Source: Enterobacter sp. kpr-6
Lineage (GTDB): Bacteria > Pseudomonadota > Gammaproteobacteria > Enterobacterales > Enterobacteriaceae
Direction of reading: 5' to 3'
Assembly (NCBI RefSeq): GCF_900116015.1
Contig: NZ_FOYH01000001.1
Coordinates: 679,769-743,768 of the forward strand
DNA: 64,000 nucleotides
Shown: piece by piece, positions 54,516 to 64,000 of the stretch
How positions within the stretch are numbered: position 1 is the stretch's first letter
Layout of the letters: every line of letters begins with the position of its first letter
Translations under genes and position numbers: made by a program
Notes under the pieces: generated by a model
The model's database searches: none
What the model was told of the DNA's origin: nothing
What the model saw: only the letters and a program-made list of their open reading frames with translations

Positions 54516-55197
54516 TATTACGGTCATTACCGATAATCTGGATTACCTGCTGTGGGGGCGGGCGGCACAGGGCGAGCCGGGCGGGGTGCTGCTGTCGGTG
54601 CTGATGACGCTCGGTGCAGCGGCGCTGGCTTTTCCCGCTGGTATTATGCTCGCCTGCTGCGCCTGGCGCTTTTCGGGCTGGCCGCGCAGGGTGCTGTTTG
54701 TCTGGGCGGAACTGATCCGGGGTATACCGCTGATTTTTGTGATTTTCTGGCTGTGGTTTTTGCTGCCCGCGCTGACCGGGGCGGATCTGCCGGGTGCTGT
54801 GACAGTCACCCTGGCGCTGGCGTGGTTTACCTCCGCATCGGTGATGTACTCGACGCTTGCCGCGCTGGGGGCGCTGCCGAAAGGGCAATATGAAGCGGCT
54901 GTCGCCGGGGGATTCAGTAGCCTGCAAGGGTTGCGCTGGGTGCTGTTGCCGCAGGCGTTGCGAAACGCACTGCCGTCTTACGTCGGGCTGTTGATTGCGC
55001 TGCTGAAAGACACCTCGCTGGCGTTTATCGTCAACGTCCCGGAGTTAACCACCGTTGCCGGGCAGGTTAACAGCCGGGTGCAGGTTTACCCGGCGGCGCT
55101 GTTTATCTTCACCGGACTGGTTTACTACCTTCTCTGTAGCCTGCTGGAACAGTCGGTCAGGCGCTGGCAGCGCCGGACGTTATTGCCGGCCAATTAG
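54505..55197 (+). CDS. Polar amino-acid ABC transporter permease (second)
   Basis: Inner-membrane permease of 230 residues, partner of the preceding one. [17 protein letters not shown] and the EAA loop [21 protein letters not shown] (split across about 125-145) are present. It is the last gene of the operon. Its final 18 bases overlap the end of the convergent gene yeaL, an unusually tight junction. Confidence 0.88.
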   Translation: MIANITVITDNLDYLLWGRAAQGEPGGVLLSVLMTLGAAALAFPAGIMLACCAWRFSGWPRRVLFVWAELIRGIPLIFVIFWLWFLLPALTGADLPGAVTVTLALAWFTSASVMYSTLAALGALPKGQYEAAVAGGFSSLQGLRWVLLPQALRNALPSYVGLLIALLKDTSLAFIVNVPELTTVAGQVNSRVQVYPAALFIFTGLVYYLLCSLLEQSVRRWQRRTLLPAN

Positions 55198-55626
55198 CAG
55201 CGAGACCAGGCCTGCGGCAATCAGTGGCCCGACCGGCACGCCCCGGAACAGGGCCACACCCAGCACGGTGCCGACCAGCAGGCCCGCCACCAGCGAGGGT
55301 TGTGCGCTCATCAGCGTGACGCCGCGCCCGCCCAGCCACGAAACAAACACGCCGACGGCAATCGCCACCAGCGATTTCCAGTTCACAAAAGAGTGCAGCA
55401 AAGTGGAGGGCGGCAGGGTGCCGCTGGCAATCGGGGCCATCACGCCGATGGTCAGAATGATGATGCCAATCGACAGCCCCTGTTTTTCAATCCACGGGAA
55501 GAAGGTGTTGAGCGGCGTCACCCGCACAATGATCAGCACCAGAATAGAGACGGCGACGGTGGTGTTGTGGCTGACAAACCCCAGCGCGGCAAGAGCAAGT
55601 AAAATAAGTAATGTAGTATCAAACAT
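55180..55626 (-). CDS. yeaL: YeaL, DUF441 inner-membrane protein
   Basis: Membrane protein of 148 residues from ATG 55626, with four or more helices, nearly identical to E. coli YeaL ([37 protein letters not shown]). Function unknown. A frame from 55692 adds 22 unrelated residues. The neighbour yoaI is conserved. Its 3' end overlaps the ABC permease. Confidence 0.93.
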   Translation of the reverse strand: MFDTTLLILLALAALGFVSHNTTVAVSILVLIIVRVTPLNTFFPWIEKQGLSIGIIILTIGVMAPIASGTLPPSTLLHSFVNWKSLVAIAVGVFVSWLGGRGVTLMSAQPSLVAGLLVGTVLGVALFRGVPVGPLIAAGLVSLLIGRQ

Positions 55627-55752
55627 CCCGGTCGTTCCTGGCCAAAATATAAGCCTGCTTACTGTACGCGCATCGGCGTGAAAAAACGTCATGAAATTGT
55701 CACCATTTTCAGGGCATAGTAGCGCATCGTCTAAAAAAACGTCAGGTGGACT

Positions 55753-55863
55753 ATGAACGATCCCATGCTTGTGGAAACGCTGCTTATCACCTCGTTATTT
55801 TTTGCCATTATTGCCGTGCTGGTGGTGTCGGTGCTGATCCTGGAACGATCGGGCTGGCGGTAA
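55753..55863 (+). CDS. yoaI: Small membrane protein YoaI (36 residues)
   Basis: ATG 55753 follows AGGTGG. The product begins [18 protein letters not shown] and ends ILERSGWR, with one transmembrane helix. It matches E. coli YoaI (34 residues) in sequence and in its place beside yeaL. Function unknown; too short for standard gene calls. Confidence 0.88.
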   Translation: MNDPMLVETLLITSLFFAIIAVLVVSVLILERSGWR

Positions 55864-55876
55864 GATTTTCAGATAC

Positions 55877-55907
55877 AAAAACGCCAGTGAACGGGCGTTC
55901 ACTGGCG
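55877..55907 (-). terminator. Terminator of yeaG-yeaH
   Basis: Eleven-base perfect stem CGCCAGTGAAC/GTTCACTGGCG, loop of four, followed on the minus strand by five T. It may also end yoaI from the other side. Confidence 0.85.
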
Positions 55908-55920
55908 GGTAAGCGGCAGA

Positions 55921-57315
<1,395 letters not shown>

Positions 57316-59250
57316 TTATGACGATTTACGCACGCGCAAATACCATTCGCACAACAAACGCACCTGTTTGCGGGTATAGCCTTTTTCCATCATGCGATCG
57401 ACAAAATCATCGTGTTTCTTCTGCTCATCCGTGGAGGTTTTTGCATTAAACGAGATGACCGGCAGAAGCTCCTCGGTATTGGAGAACATTTTTTTCTCAA
57501 TGACCGTGCGCAGTTTTTCGTAGCTCGTCCAGTTAGGGTTGCGGCCGCTATTGTTGGCGCGGGCGCGCAGCACAAAGTTGACGATCTCGTTACGGAAGTC
57601 TTTCGGGTTGCTGATCCCGGCGGGCTTCTCGATTTTTTCAAGCTCGGCATTTAACGATTCACGGTCAAAGAGCTGCCCGGTGTCCGGATCGCGATACTCC
57701 TGATCCTGGATCCAGAAGTCAGCGTAGGTGACGTAGCGATCGAAAATGTTCTGCCCGTATTCGGAATAGGATTCCAGATAGGCGGTCTGGATCTCTTTGC
57801 CAATAAACTCGGCATATTTCGGGATCAGATAGCCTTTGAGGAATTCCAGATAGCGCTCGGCCTGCTCCTGCGGGAACTGCTCGCGCTCGATCTGCTGCTC
57901 CAGCACATAGAACAGGTGCACCGGGTTAGCGGCCACTTCCGCATGGTCGAAGTTAAATACGCGGGAGAGGATTTTAAAGGCGAAACGGGTGGAAAGACCG
58001 TTCATGCCTTCATCTACACCTGCGTAATCGCGGTATTCCTGGTAGGACTTGGCTTTCGGATCGGTGTCTTTCAGGCTTTCACCGTCATAGACGCGCATTT
58101 TTGAATAGATGCTGGAGTTTTCCGGCTCTTTCAGACGCGACAGGATCGAGAAGCGCGACAGGGTTTCCAGGGTGCCCGGCGCGCACGGCGCGTGGGTCAG
58201 CTCACTGTGGTTAAGCAGTTTTTCGTAAATCTTGATCTCTTCCGAAATCCGCAGGCAATAAGGCACTTTGACGATGTAAACACGGTCAAGGAATGCCTCA
58301 TTGTTTTTGTTATTACGGAAGGTCACCCACTCCGATTCGTTGGAGTGCGCGAGGATAATGCCGTTAAAGGGCAGGGCGGAGATCCCCTCCGTACCGTTAT
58401 AGTTCCCTTCCTGGGTGGCGGTCAGCAGCGGGTGCAGTACCTTAATCGGCGCTTTAAACATCTCGACGAATTCCATTACCCCCTGGTTGGCGCGGCACAA
58501 TGCACCGGAATAACCGTAGGCGTCAGGATCGTTTTGCGCGTGGTTTTCCAGTTTGCGGATGTCCACTTTCCCTACCAGCGCGGAGATGTCCTGGTTGTTT
58601 TCATCGCCCGGTTCCGTTTTGGCGATGGCGATTTGTTCAAGAATGGACGGCCAGACTTTCACTACCCGGAATTTGGAAATATCGCCGCCAAAATCATGCA
58701 GGCGTTTTGCCGCCCACGGCGACATGATGGTGCCGAGGTAGCGGCGGGGCACGCCATACTCTTTTTCCAGAATGGCGGCGTCTTCCTGCGGGTTAAACAG
58801 GCACAGCGGGTGATCGTTGACCGGGCTGCGTTCGCCGTTGGCGCTCAGCACATAGATCGGTACCCGCTGCATCAGGGATTTCAGGCGCTCGGCGAGAGAC
58901 GATTTACCGCCACCGACCGGGCCGAGTAAATAAAGGATCTGTTTCTTCTCTTCCAGTCCCTGGGCGGCGTGTTTGAGGTAGGAAACGATCTGCTCGATGG
59001 CATCTTCCATACCATAAAATTCTTCAAACGCCGGATAGCGTCCAATCACACGGTTCGAAAAGAGACGGGAAAGCCGTGGCTCCTGGGCAGTGTCCACCAT
59101 TACAGGTTCACCAATGGCCATTAATAGCCTTTCTGCCGCATTAGCATAGGCACTGCGATCTTGCCGGCAAATAGCAAGAAACTCCTGCAGTGTGAACTCT
59201 TCGTCCTTGGCAGCTTCATAACGCTGGCGATAGTGATCGAATATATTCAT
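57316..59250 (-). CDS. yeaG: Serine protein kinase YeaG (PrkA family)
   Basis: Cytoplasmic protein of 644 residues, as in E. coli. An N-terminal AAA domain with Walker A GPVGGGKSS at about residue 110 and a C-terminal PrkA kinase-like region. In E. coli YeaG works with YeaH in adaptation to nitrogen starvation and stress. Start ATG follows an AGGACGG-type site. A consensus sigma-54 promoter lies about 100 bases upstream. Confidence 0.96.
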   Translation of the reverse strand: MNIFDHYRQRYEAAKDEEFTLQEFLAICRQDRSAYANAAERLLMAIGEPVMVDTAQEPRLSRLFSNRVIGRYPAFEEFYGMEDAIEQIVSYLKHAAQGLEEKKQILYLLGPVGGGKSSLAERLKSLMQRVPIYVLSANGERSPVNDHPLCLFNPQEDAAILEKEYGVPRRYLGTIMSPWAAKRLHDFGGDISKFRVVKVWPSILEQIAIAKTEPGDENNQDISALVGKVDIRKLENHAQNDPDAYGYSGALCRANQGVMEFVEMFKAPIKVLHPLLTATQEGNYNGTEGISALPFNGIILAHSNESEWVTFRNNKNNEAFLDRVYIVKVPYCLRISEEIKIYEKLLNHSELTHAPCAPGTLETLSRFSILSRLKEPENSSIYSKMRVYDGESLKDTDPKAKSYQEYRDYAGVDEGMNGLSTRFAFKILSRVFNFDHAEVAANPVHLFYVLEQQIEREQFPQEQAERYLEFLKGYLIPKYAEFIGKEIQTAYLESYSEYGQNIFDRYVTYADFWIQDQEYRDPDTGQLFDRESLNAELEKIEKPAGISNPKDFRNEIVNFVLRARANNSGRNPNWTSYEKLRTVIEKKMFSNTEELLPVISFNAKTSTDEQKKHDDFVDRMMEKGYTRKQVRLLCEWYLRVRKSS

Positions 59251-59348
59251 GGCATGCCGTCCTTTCGTTTTTTAGCACAGGAAAAGAGCCGTTCATATGA
59301 ATAGTGTGGGCTCCCGGAAGTCGTAGACTGAACACGCTTCTCAGTGAC

Positions 59349-59364
59349 AGCAACCCTTGTGCCA
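59349..59364 (-). promoter_or_regulatory. Sigma-54 promoter of yeaG-yeaH
   Basis: On the minus strand TGGCACAAGGGTTGCT fits the -24/-12 consensus TGGCAC-N5-TTGCW exactly. Transcription would start near 59338, leaving a leader of about 88 bases. I found no clear NtrC palindrome upstream. Confidence 0.85.
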
Positions 59365-59680
59365 GGTTGTTAACGCCCGGAGGTACGAGTTCGTGGTACA
59401 CCTTCTTAAAATTAAGCGTAGATGGCATTTTCAAAACTTGCCTGCGGGCCCATTCCACTTTCAATGACATATCAATAACTCATCCGATTTTTTTTGCTTT
59501 TATTTGAACAGTGCGATCGGCGGTTCATTTTGCTGTCATCTTATTGCAAAGCGGCTGTCATTCAGGGTAAGTAAAATAAAGAGTTTAGTTTTGTAATATT
59601 CAGGTAAAAAAATTTGGGATGGCAGGCGTGGGCGGTTACACTTCTCCCGCAGATTATTTGACGACAGGAAAGAATGGATT

Positions 59681-60427
59681 GTGACCAAATTCAAAGTTCT
59701 GACACTCGGCGCACTTATTGCTGCCTCAGTTTCACCCGCCATGGCTGACAGCCACGTCTCTGTAGGTGCCGGTGTTGGTGTCCTCGAATCGCCTTATAAG
59801 GATTACGATAGCGAGGTTCGCCCCCTTCCGGTTATCACCTATGAAAGCGAAAACTTCTGGTTCCGTGGGCTGGGTGGCGGCTATTACCTGTGGAATGACG
59901 AGAGCGATAAGCTGTCGATCATGGCCTACTACTCCCCGTTTGAGTTCAAACCAAAAGACAGCGACAACTGGCAGCTACGCCAGCTTGATAAGCGCAAAGC
60001 GACGCTGATGGCCGGTTTGTCTTACGTTCATAACACCCCGTACGGTTTCCTGCGCACCTCGCTTGCGGGCGATACGCTGGATAACAGCAACGGGATTTCC
60101 TGGGATCTGGCGTGGCTTTATCGCTATACCAACGGCGGCCTGACGCTGACCCCAGGGATCGGTGTTGAATGGAGCAGCGAAAACCTCAACGACTACTACT
60201 ATGGCGTGTCGCGCCGTGAAGCCCGTCGCAGCGGCCTTGACCGTTACGAGGCGGACAGCGACTGGAGCCCGTATCTGGAACTTAGCGCCAGCTACAAGCT
60301 GACCGACGACTGGAGCGTGTATGGCCTCGGACGTTATACCCATCTGTCGAGCGAAGTGAAAGACAGCCCGATGGTGGATAAGTCCTGGGCAGGCGCGCTC
60401 TCAGCGGGTGTGACCTACAGCTTCTGA
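59681..60427 (+). CDS. mipA: MltA-interacting protein MipA
   Basis: Outer-membrane beta-barrel scaffold of 248 residues, as in E. coli, which links the lytic transglycosylase MltA with PBP1B. Signal peptide ends at PAMAD (about residue 23). Motifs FWFRGLGGGYYLWND, TLAGDTLDNSNGI-like SLAGDTLDNSNGI and a C-terminal Phe (VTYSF) are present. The start is GTG behind AGGAAAG. The 430-base upstream gap (59251-59680) contains its promoter and that of yeaG; no other gene is evident. Confidence 0.95.
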   Translation: MTKFKVLTLGALIAASVSPAMADSHVSVGAGVGVLESPYKDYDSEVRPLPVITYESENFWFRGLGGGYYLWNDESDKLSIMAYYSPFEFKPKDSDNWQLRQLDKRKATLMAGLSYVHNTPYGFLRTSLAGDTLDNSNGISWDLAWLYRYTNGGLTLTPGIGVEWSSENLNDYYYGVSRREARRSGLDRYEADSDWSPYLELSASYKLTDDWSVYGLGRYTHLSSEVKDSPMVDKSWAGALSAGVTYSF

Positions 60428-60505
60428 TACCGACAATTTGTGCAAAATACCAGGGCGCGTTGCGCCCTTTTTGCATTATGGTGGGGAGCATTACAGGAGG
60501 GGCAA

Positions 60506-61360
60506 ATGACAGATAAACAGGTTGTGTTTAACGGTGATGTCAGGCTTCCGGCAATGGGCCAGGGGACCTGGTTTATGGGCGAGAACGCCAGCCAGCGTTC
60601 GCGTGAAGTCTCCGCACTGCGTGCAGGTATTGACGCCGGGTTATCGCTTATCGACACCGCTGAAATGTATGCTGACGGCGGTGCTGAAGAGGTGGTGGGC
60701 GAGGCGATTAACGGCTTTCGTGACCGCGTGTTTCTGGTGTCGAAAGTCTACCCGTGGAATGCCGGTGGGCAAAAAGCGATTGCCGCCTGTGAAGCCAGTT
60801 TACGCAGGCTCGGTACCGATTACCTCGATCTCTATTTGCTGCACTGGCGGGGAAACTACTCGCTGGCAGAGACGGTGGAGGTGATGGAGACGCTGACCCA
60901 GCAGGGCAAAATCCGCCGCTGGGGAGTGTCGAATCTGGATTATGCCGACATGCAGGAACTCTGGAATGTGGACGGCGGCAAGGCCTGCGCCACCAATCAG
61001 GTGCTGTATCACCTTGCCTCACGTGGCATTGAGTTTGATCTGTTGCCGTGGTGCCAGCAACAGGCGATGCCGATCATGGCCTACTGCCCGCTGGCACAAG
61101 CCGGACGCCTGCGTGATGGTCTGCTGGAAAACCGCACGGTATGTGAAATTGCCCATGCACATCAGGTGAGTAGCGCCCAGGTGCTGCTGGCGTGGGTGAT
61201 AAGTCATGCGGGGGTGATGGCGATTCCAAAAGCAGCCAGCGTGGAGCATGTGAAAGATAACGCGGCGGCACTGGAGTTGACGCTCTCTGTGGAAGAGCTG
61301 GCGATGCTGGATAAGGCGTTTCCGGCACCGGGGCGTAAAACGCGGCTGGATATGGTGTAG
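60506..61360 (+). CDS. yeaE: Aldo/keto reductase YeaE
   Basis: Cytoplasmic NADPH-dependent reductase of 284 residues, as in E. coli, where it reduces methylglyoxal. The catalytic Asp-Tyr pair lies in IDTAEMYADGGAE, Lys in LVSKVYPWN and His in LLHWRGNY. AGGAGGGG sits just before ATG 60506; the longer frame from 60440 adds 22 unrelated residues. It is followed by a palindromic repeat shared with convergent yeaD. Confidence 0.95.
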   Translation: MTDKQVVFNGDVRLPAMGQGTWFMGENASQRSREVSALRAGIDAGLSLIDTAEMYADGGAEEVVGEAINGFRDRVFLVSKVYPWNAGGQKAIAACEASLRRLGTDYLDLYLLHWRGNYSLAETVEVMETLTQQGKIRRWGVSNLDYADMQELWNVDGGKACATNQVLYHLASRGIEFDLLPWCQQQAMPIMAYCPLAQAGRLRDGLLENRTVCEIAHAHQVSSAQVLLAWVISHAGVMAIPKAASVEHVKDNAAALELTLSVEELAMLDKAFPAPGRKTRLDMV

Positions 61361-61364
61361 GAGG

Positions 61365-61505
61365 CCCCTCACCCCGGCCCTCTCCCCAAAGGAGAGGGAG
61401 AAGGGCAGTCCGTGCTCGATTTGTCCCCTTTCCCAAAGGAGAGGGGAAGGGCAGTCCGTGCTCGATCTGTTCCCTCTCCCTGGGGGAGAGGGTTAGGGTG
61501 AGGGG
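61365..61505. repeat. Palindromic intergenic repeat, copy 4, with duplicated interior
   Basis: The element starts CCCCTCACCCCGGCC and ends TTAGGGTGAGGGG, as in copy 1. The interior core AGGGCAGTCCGTGCTCGAT occurs twice, at 61402 and 61448, a 46-base period. It lies between convergent yeaE and yeaD. Confidence 0.85.
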
Positions 61506-61520
61506 AAAACTTCAGCGCTC

Positions 61521-62405
61521 TTAACGCTTCACAACCCGGATCGTCTGCGCGAGGCGAGACGGTTTTTCTTCCGTTGTTTTCTGTGCCTTCGTTGCGCAGG
61601 CAGATTCCACGCAAACAAAGGTCTTGTAACCGTCATCGGGCATATCGGCCATGCTGGCAGACAGCGCGGGGCCTGGATTCCAGCCAACCACGTTAAAGTG
61701 ATGATGATGAATCACTTCAATGCTGCGGTTCAGCGCGGCATCGTGGATCACGCTGCATGCTTCCGGGTTCAGGTAAACACGGTCAGTTCTGTCCGGGAAA
61801 GTCTGCACGCCGTCAGTCAGCGCGTCTTCTTTCGCACCATTCACTTTATCAATAAAACGATCGCCCAGACCGCTGACTTTCACTGCGCTGATGTCACCCA
61901 CGTTGAAATAGGTATGCAGCGCGGAATAAGTTTCAAACTCGCCGTGCGCTTCCAGTTCGATTTCACAGGTTTTACCGAGCTTGTAGCGGGCATACAGCGT
62001 GAAGTCATGCGGCCAGTATTCACGGCTTGCATCACTGCTTTGCAGTTCAAACGTCAGCACCACGCCATTCTCATCTTCATTGTGCGCTTTCAGCGTCCAC
62101 GGCAGGTTACGGGCAAAACCGTGAGCCGGCAGGCCTTCTTTCGCCGCCGGGCCAAACCATGGCCAGCAGATTGGCACACCGCCGCGCAGCGCCACACCGT
62201 GTTTGAACGGGGTGTTACCGCTCAGCCACAGCACTTCTTCGCTGTCGGCTGGTTTCCAGGAGAGCAGGTGCGCGCCCTGATAAGCAAATGACGCTTTCAC
62301 CTGCGGATGATCAACAACAATAACGTCCAGTTCATCCATTGCCCGGCGGGAAAGGGTAGTGGTGATCTGGTCGACGACCGGAAGAGCAAAAATTTTACTA
62401 ATCAT
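61521..62405 (-). CDS. yeaD: D-hexose-6-phosphate mutarotase YeaD
   Basis: Cytoplasmic aldose-1-epimerase-like enzyme of 294 residues, the E. coli length, from ATG 62405. It interconverts anomers of glucose 6-phosphate and related sugars, fitting its place beside gapA. Conserved segments: VKASFAYQGAHLLSWKPA, GGVPICWPWFGPA, LHTYFNVGDI (catalytic His) and GDMPDDGYKTFVCVE-like DMPDDGYKTFVCVE. An ATG at 62420 would add five residues. Confidence 0.94.
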   Translation of the reverse strand: MISKIFALPVVDQITTTLSRRAMDELDVIVVDHPQVKASFAYQGAHLLSWKPADSEEVLWLSGNTPFKHGVALRGGVPICWPWFGPAAKEGLPAHGFARNLPWTLKAHNEDENGVVLTFELQSSDASREYWPHDFTLYARYKLGKTCEIELEAHGEFETYSALHTYFNVGDISAVKVSGLGDRFIDKVNGAKEDALTDGVQTFPDRTDRVYLNPEACSVIHDAALNRSIEVIHHHHFNVVGWNPGPALSASMADMPDDGYKTFVCVESACATKAQKTTEEKPSRLAQTIRVVKR

Positions 62406-62437
62406 GTAGATATTCCTCAATCCTCTGTCTTTGATGC

Positions 62438-62465
62438 AAAAAAAAAGAGCGACCGAAGTCGCTCT
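62438..62465 (-). terminator. Terminator of gapA
   Basis: Perfect stem AGAGCGAC/GTCGCTCT with a tetraloop (TTCG on the gapA strand), followed on the minus strand by nine T. Confidence 0.93.
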
Positions 62466-62489
62466 TTGGGATTAGGTTCTCATCTCAAC

Positions 62490-63497
<1,008 letters not shown>

Positions 63498-63692
63498 CTA
63501 TTTGTTAGTGAATAAAAGGTTGGCTGTAAAATTACAAAAACCTTACGCAGCGTCAAGCGGAATCGTGTCAATCATTGCGACAAATCAATCCTGTGCACAA
63601 CCTTTGCGCGACTGAGCCGCCTCACTATTCCATTGGCCAATTACCCACATGGGGCTGCCGCGTGGAATTTTAAAGGTCGCGCAAGATAAAAA

Positions 63693-63708
63693 TGTGAATT
63701 AGATCACA
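63693..63708. promoter_or_regulatory. CRP-cAMP site between gapA and msrB
   Basis: TGTGAATTAGATCACA matches TGTGA-N6-TCACA perfectly. It lies 208 bases upstream of gapA and 118 bases upstream of msrB, so it may serve either gene; E. coli gapA has a CRP-dependent promoter. The 340-base gap 63486-63825 is otherwise promoter space with no gene seen. Confidence 0.8.
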
Positions 63709-63825
63709 ATTACCTGGCTGCATTTTCGCAACGACTAAGTTTAGAACAAAAGTCCACGCACGGGTGTTAATGTTTTGTTAGAATCAGCGAAAAGAAGTGA
63801 AATTCCCAATGTGAGAAGTGAGCAT

Positions 63826-64000
63826 ATGGCTAACGATTCTTCTTCGGACGATCTGAAAAAAAATCTTACAGAAATGCAGTTTTACGTGACGCAGAATCAC
63901 GGCACGGAGCCGCCATTTACCGGGCGTCTGCTGCATAACAAGCGCGACGGCGTCTACCATTGTCTCATTTGCGATGCACCGTTATTCAACGCGCAAACTA
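63826..64000 (+). CDS. msrB: Peptide-methionine (R)-S-oxide reductase MsrB (3' end cut by window)
   Basis: The first 58 codons are present. After a variable start ([14 protein letters not shown]) the sequence [20 protein letters not shown] and the zinc-binding CLICDAPLF match E. coli MsrB. The enzyme repairs R-methionine sulfoxide with thioredoxin. It is divergent from gapA, as in E. coli. Confidence 0.94.
   Translation, partial: MANDSSSDDLKKNLTEMQFYVTQNHGTEPPFTGRLLHNKRDGVYHCLICDAPLFNAQT

Noticed and set aside
57412-58929. Long plus-strand ORFs antisense to yeaG
   Set aside because: They lie within a conserved kinase gene and show no domain or ribosome binding site; shadow frames.
59620-59685. 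21-residue ORF ending at the mipA start
   Set aside because: ATG lacks a ribosome binding site and the peptide resembles nothing; probably leader sequence.

Overview
The window is chromosomal DNA from a member of the Enterobacteriaceae that is close to, but not, Escherichia coli. Nearly every core protein matches an E. coli K-12 protein I know over its full length, with many substitutions. Codon use is GC-rich and the intergenic repeats suggest an Enterobacter/Leclercia/Citrobacter-type genome. I cannot name the species. No rRNA, tRNA, CRISPR array, insertion sequence or prophage was found.

Left block (1-40260) follows the E. coli 25-minute order. It holds the tail of ycfH, ptsG, fhuE, then hinT-ycfL-lpoB-thiK-nagZ-ycfP (nucleotide hydrolase, lipoproteins, thiamine and peptidoglycan salvage). 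Next come ndh, ycfJ, comR/bhsA, ldtC, mfd and ycfT, followed by lolCDE-nagK-cobB. The spermidine/putrescine operon potABCD is divergent from pepT. roxA follows, then rluE, nudJ, mnmA, hflD, purB and phoPQ on the minus strand, and icd on the plus strand. Between cobB and potD, where E. coli has ycfZ-ymfA, this genome has an ICMT-type methyltransferase gene and an SPFH/band-7 gene separated by an expanded palindromic repeat.

Middle block (40260-55700) is more variable. After icd come a RelE/ParE-Phd/YefM toxin-antitoxin pair, yedK, a tiny yncL-like gene, a GNAT gene, a LysE exporter, a chemoreceptor, a GAF-EAL phosphodiesterase, tiny yoaJ and diguanylate cyclase dgcP. Then follow a DUF523 gene, a glutamine-amidotransferase-like gene, nimT/nimR, and a four-gene polar amino-acid ABC transporter.

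Right block (55180-64000) matches the E. coli 40-minute order in inverted orientation: yeaL, yoaI, yeaH, yeaG, mipA, yeaE, yeaD, gapA and the start of msrB. The window therefore joins two regions that lie far apart in E. coli, with the junction just after icd.

The clearest regulatory signals are CRP and Mlc sites and an SgrS-pairing segment at ptsG, a perfect FNR box at ndh, paired repeats at comR/bhsA, a FliA-like promoter at the chemoreceptor, a consensus sigma-54 promoter at yeaG, and a perfect CRP site between gapA and msrB. A family of G/C-rich palindromic repeats occurs at five intergenic places, two of them with tandemly duplicated interiors. I found no convincing new multi-gene system. 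The best leads are the repeat family, the methyltransferase/SPFH neighbourhood, the amidotransferase with an altered triad, and small membrane-protein genes.
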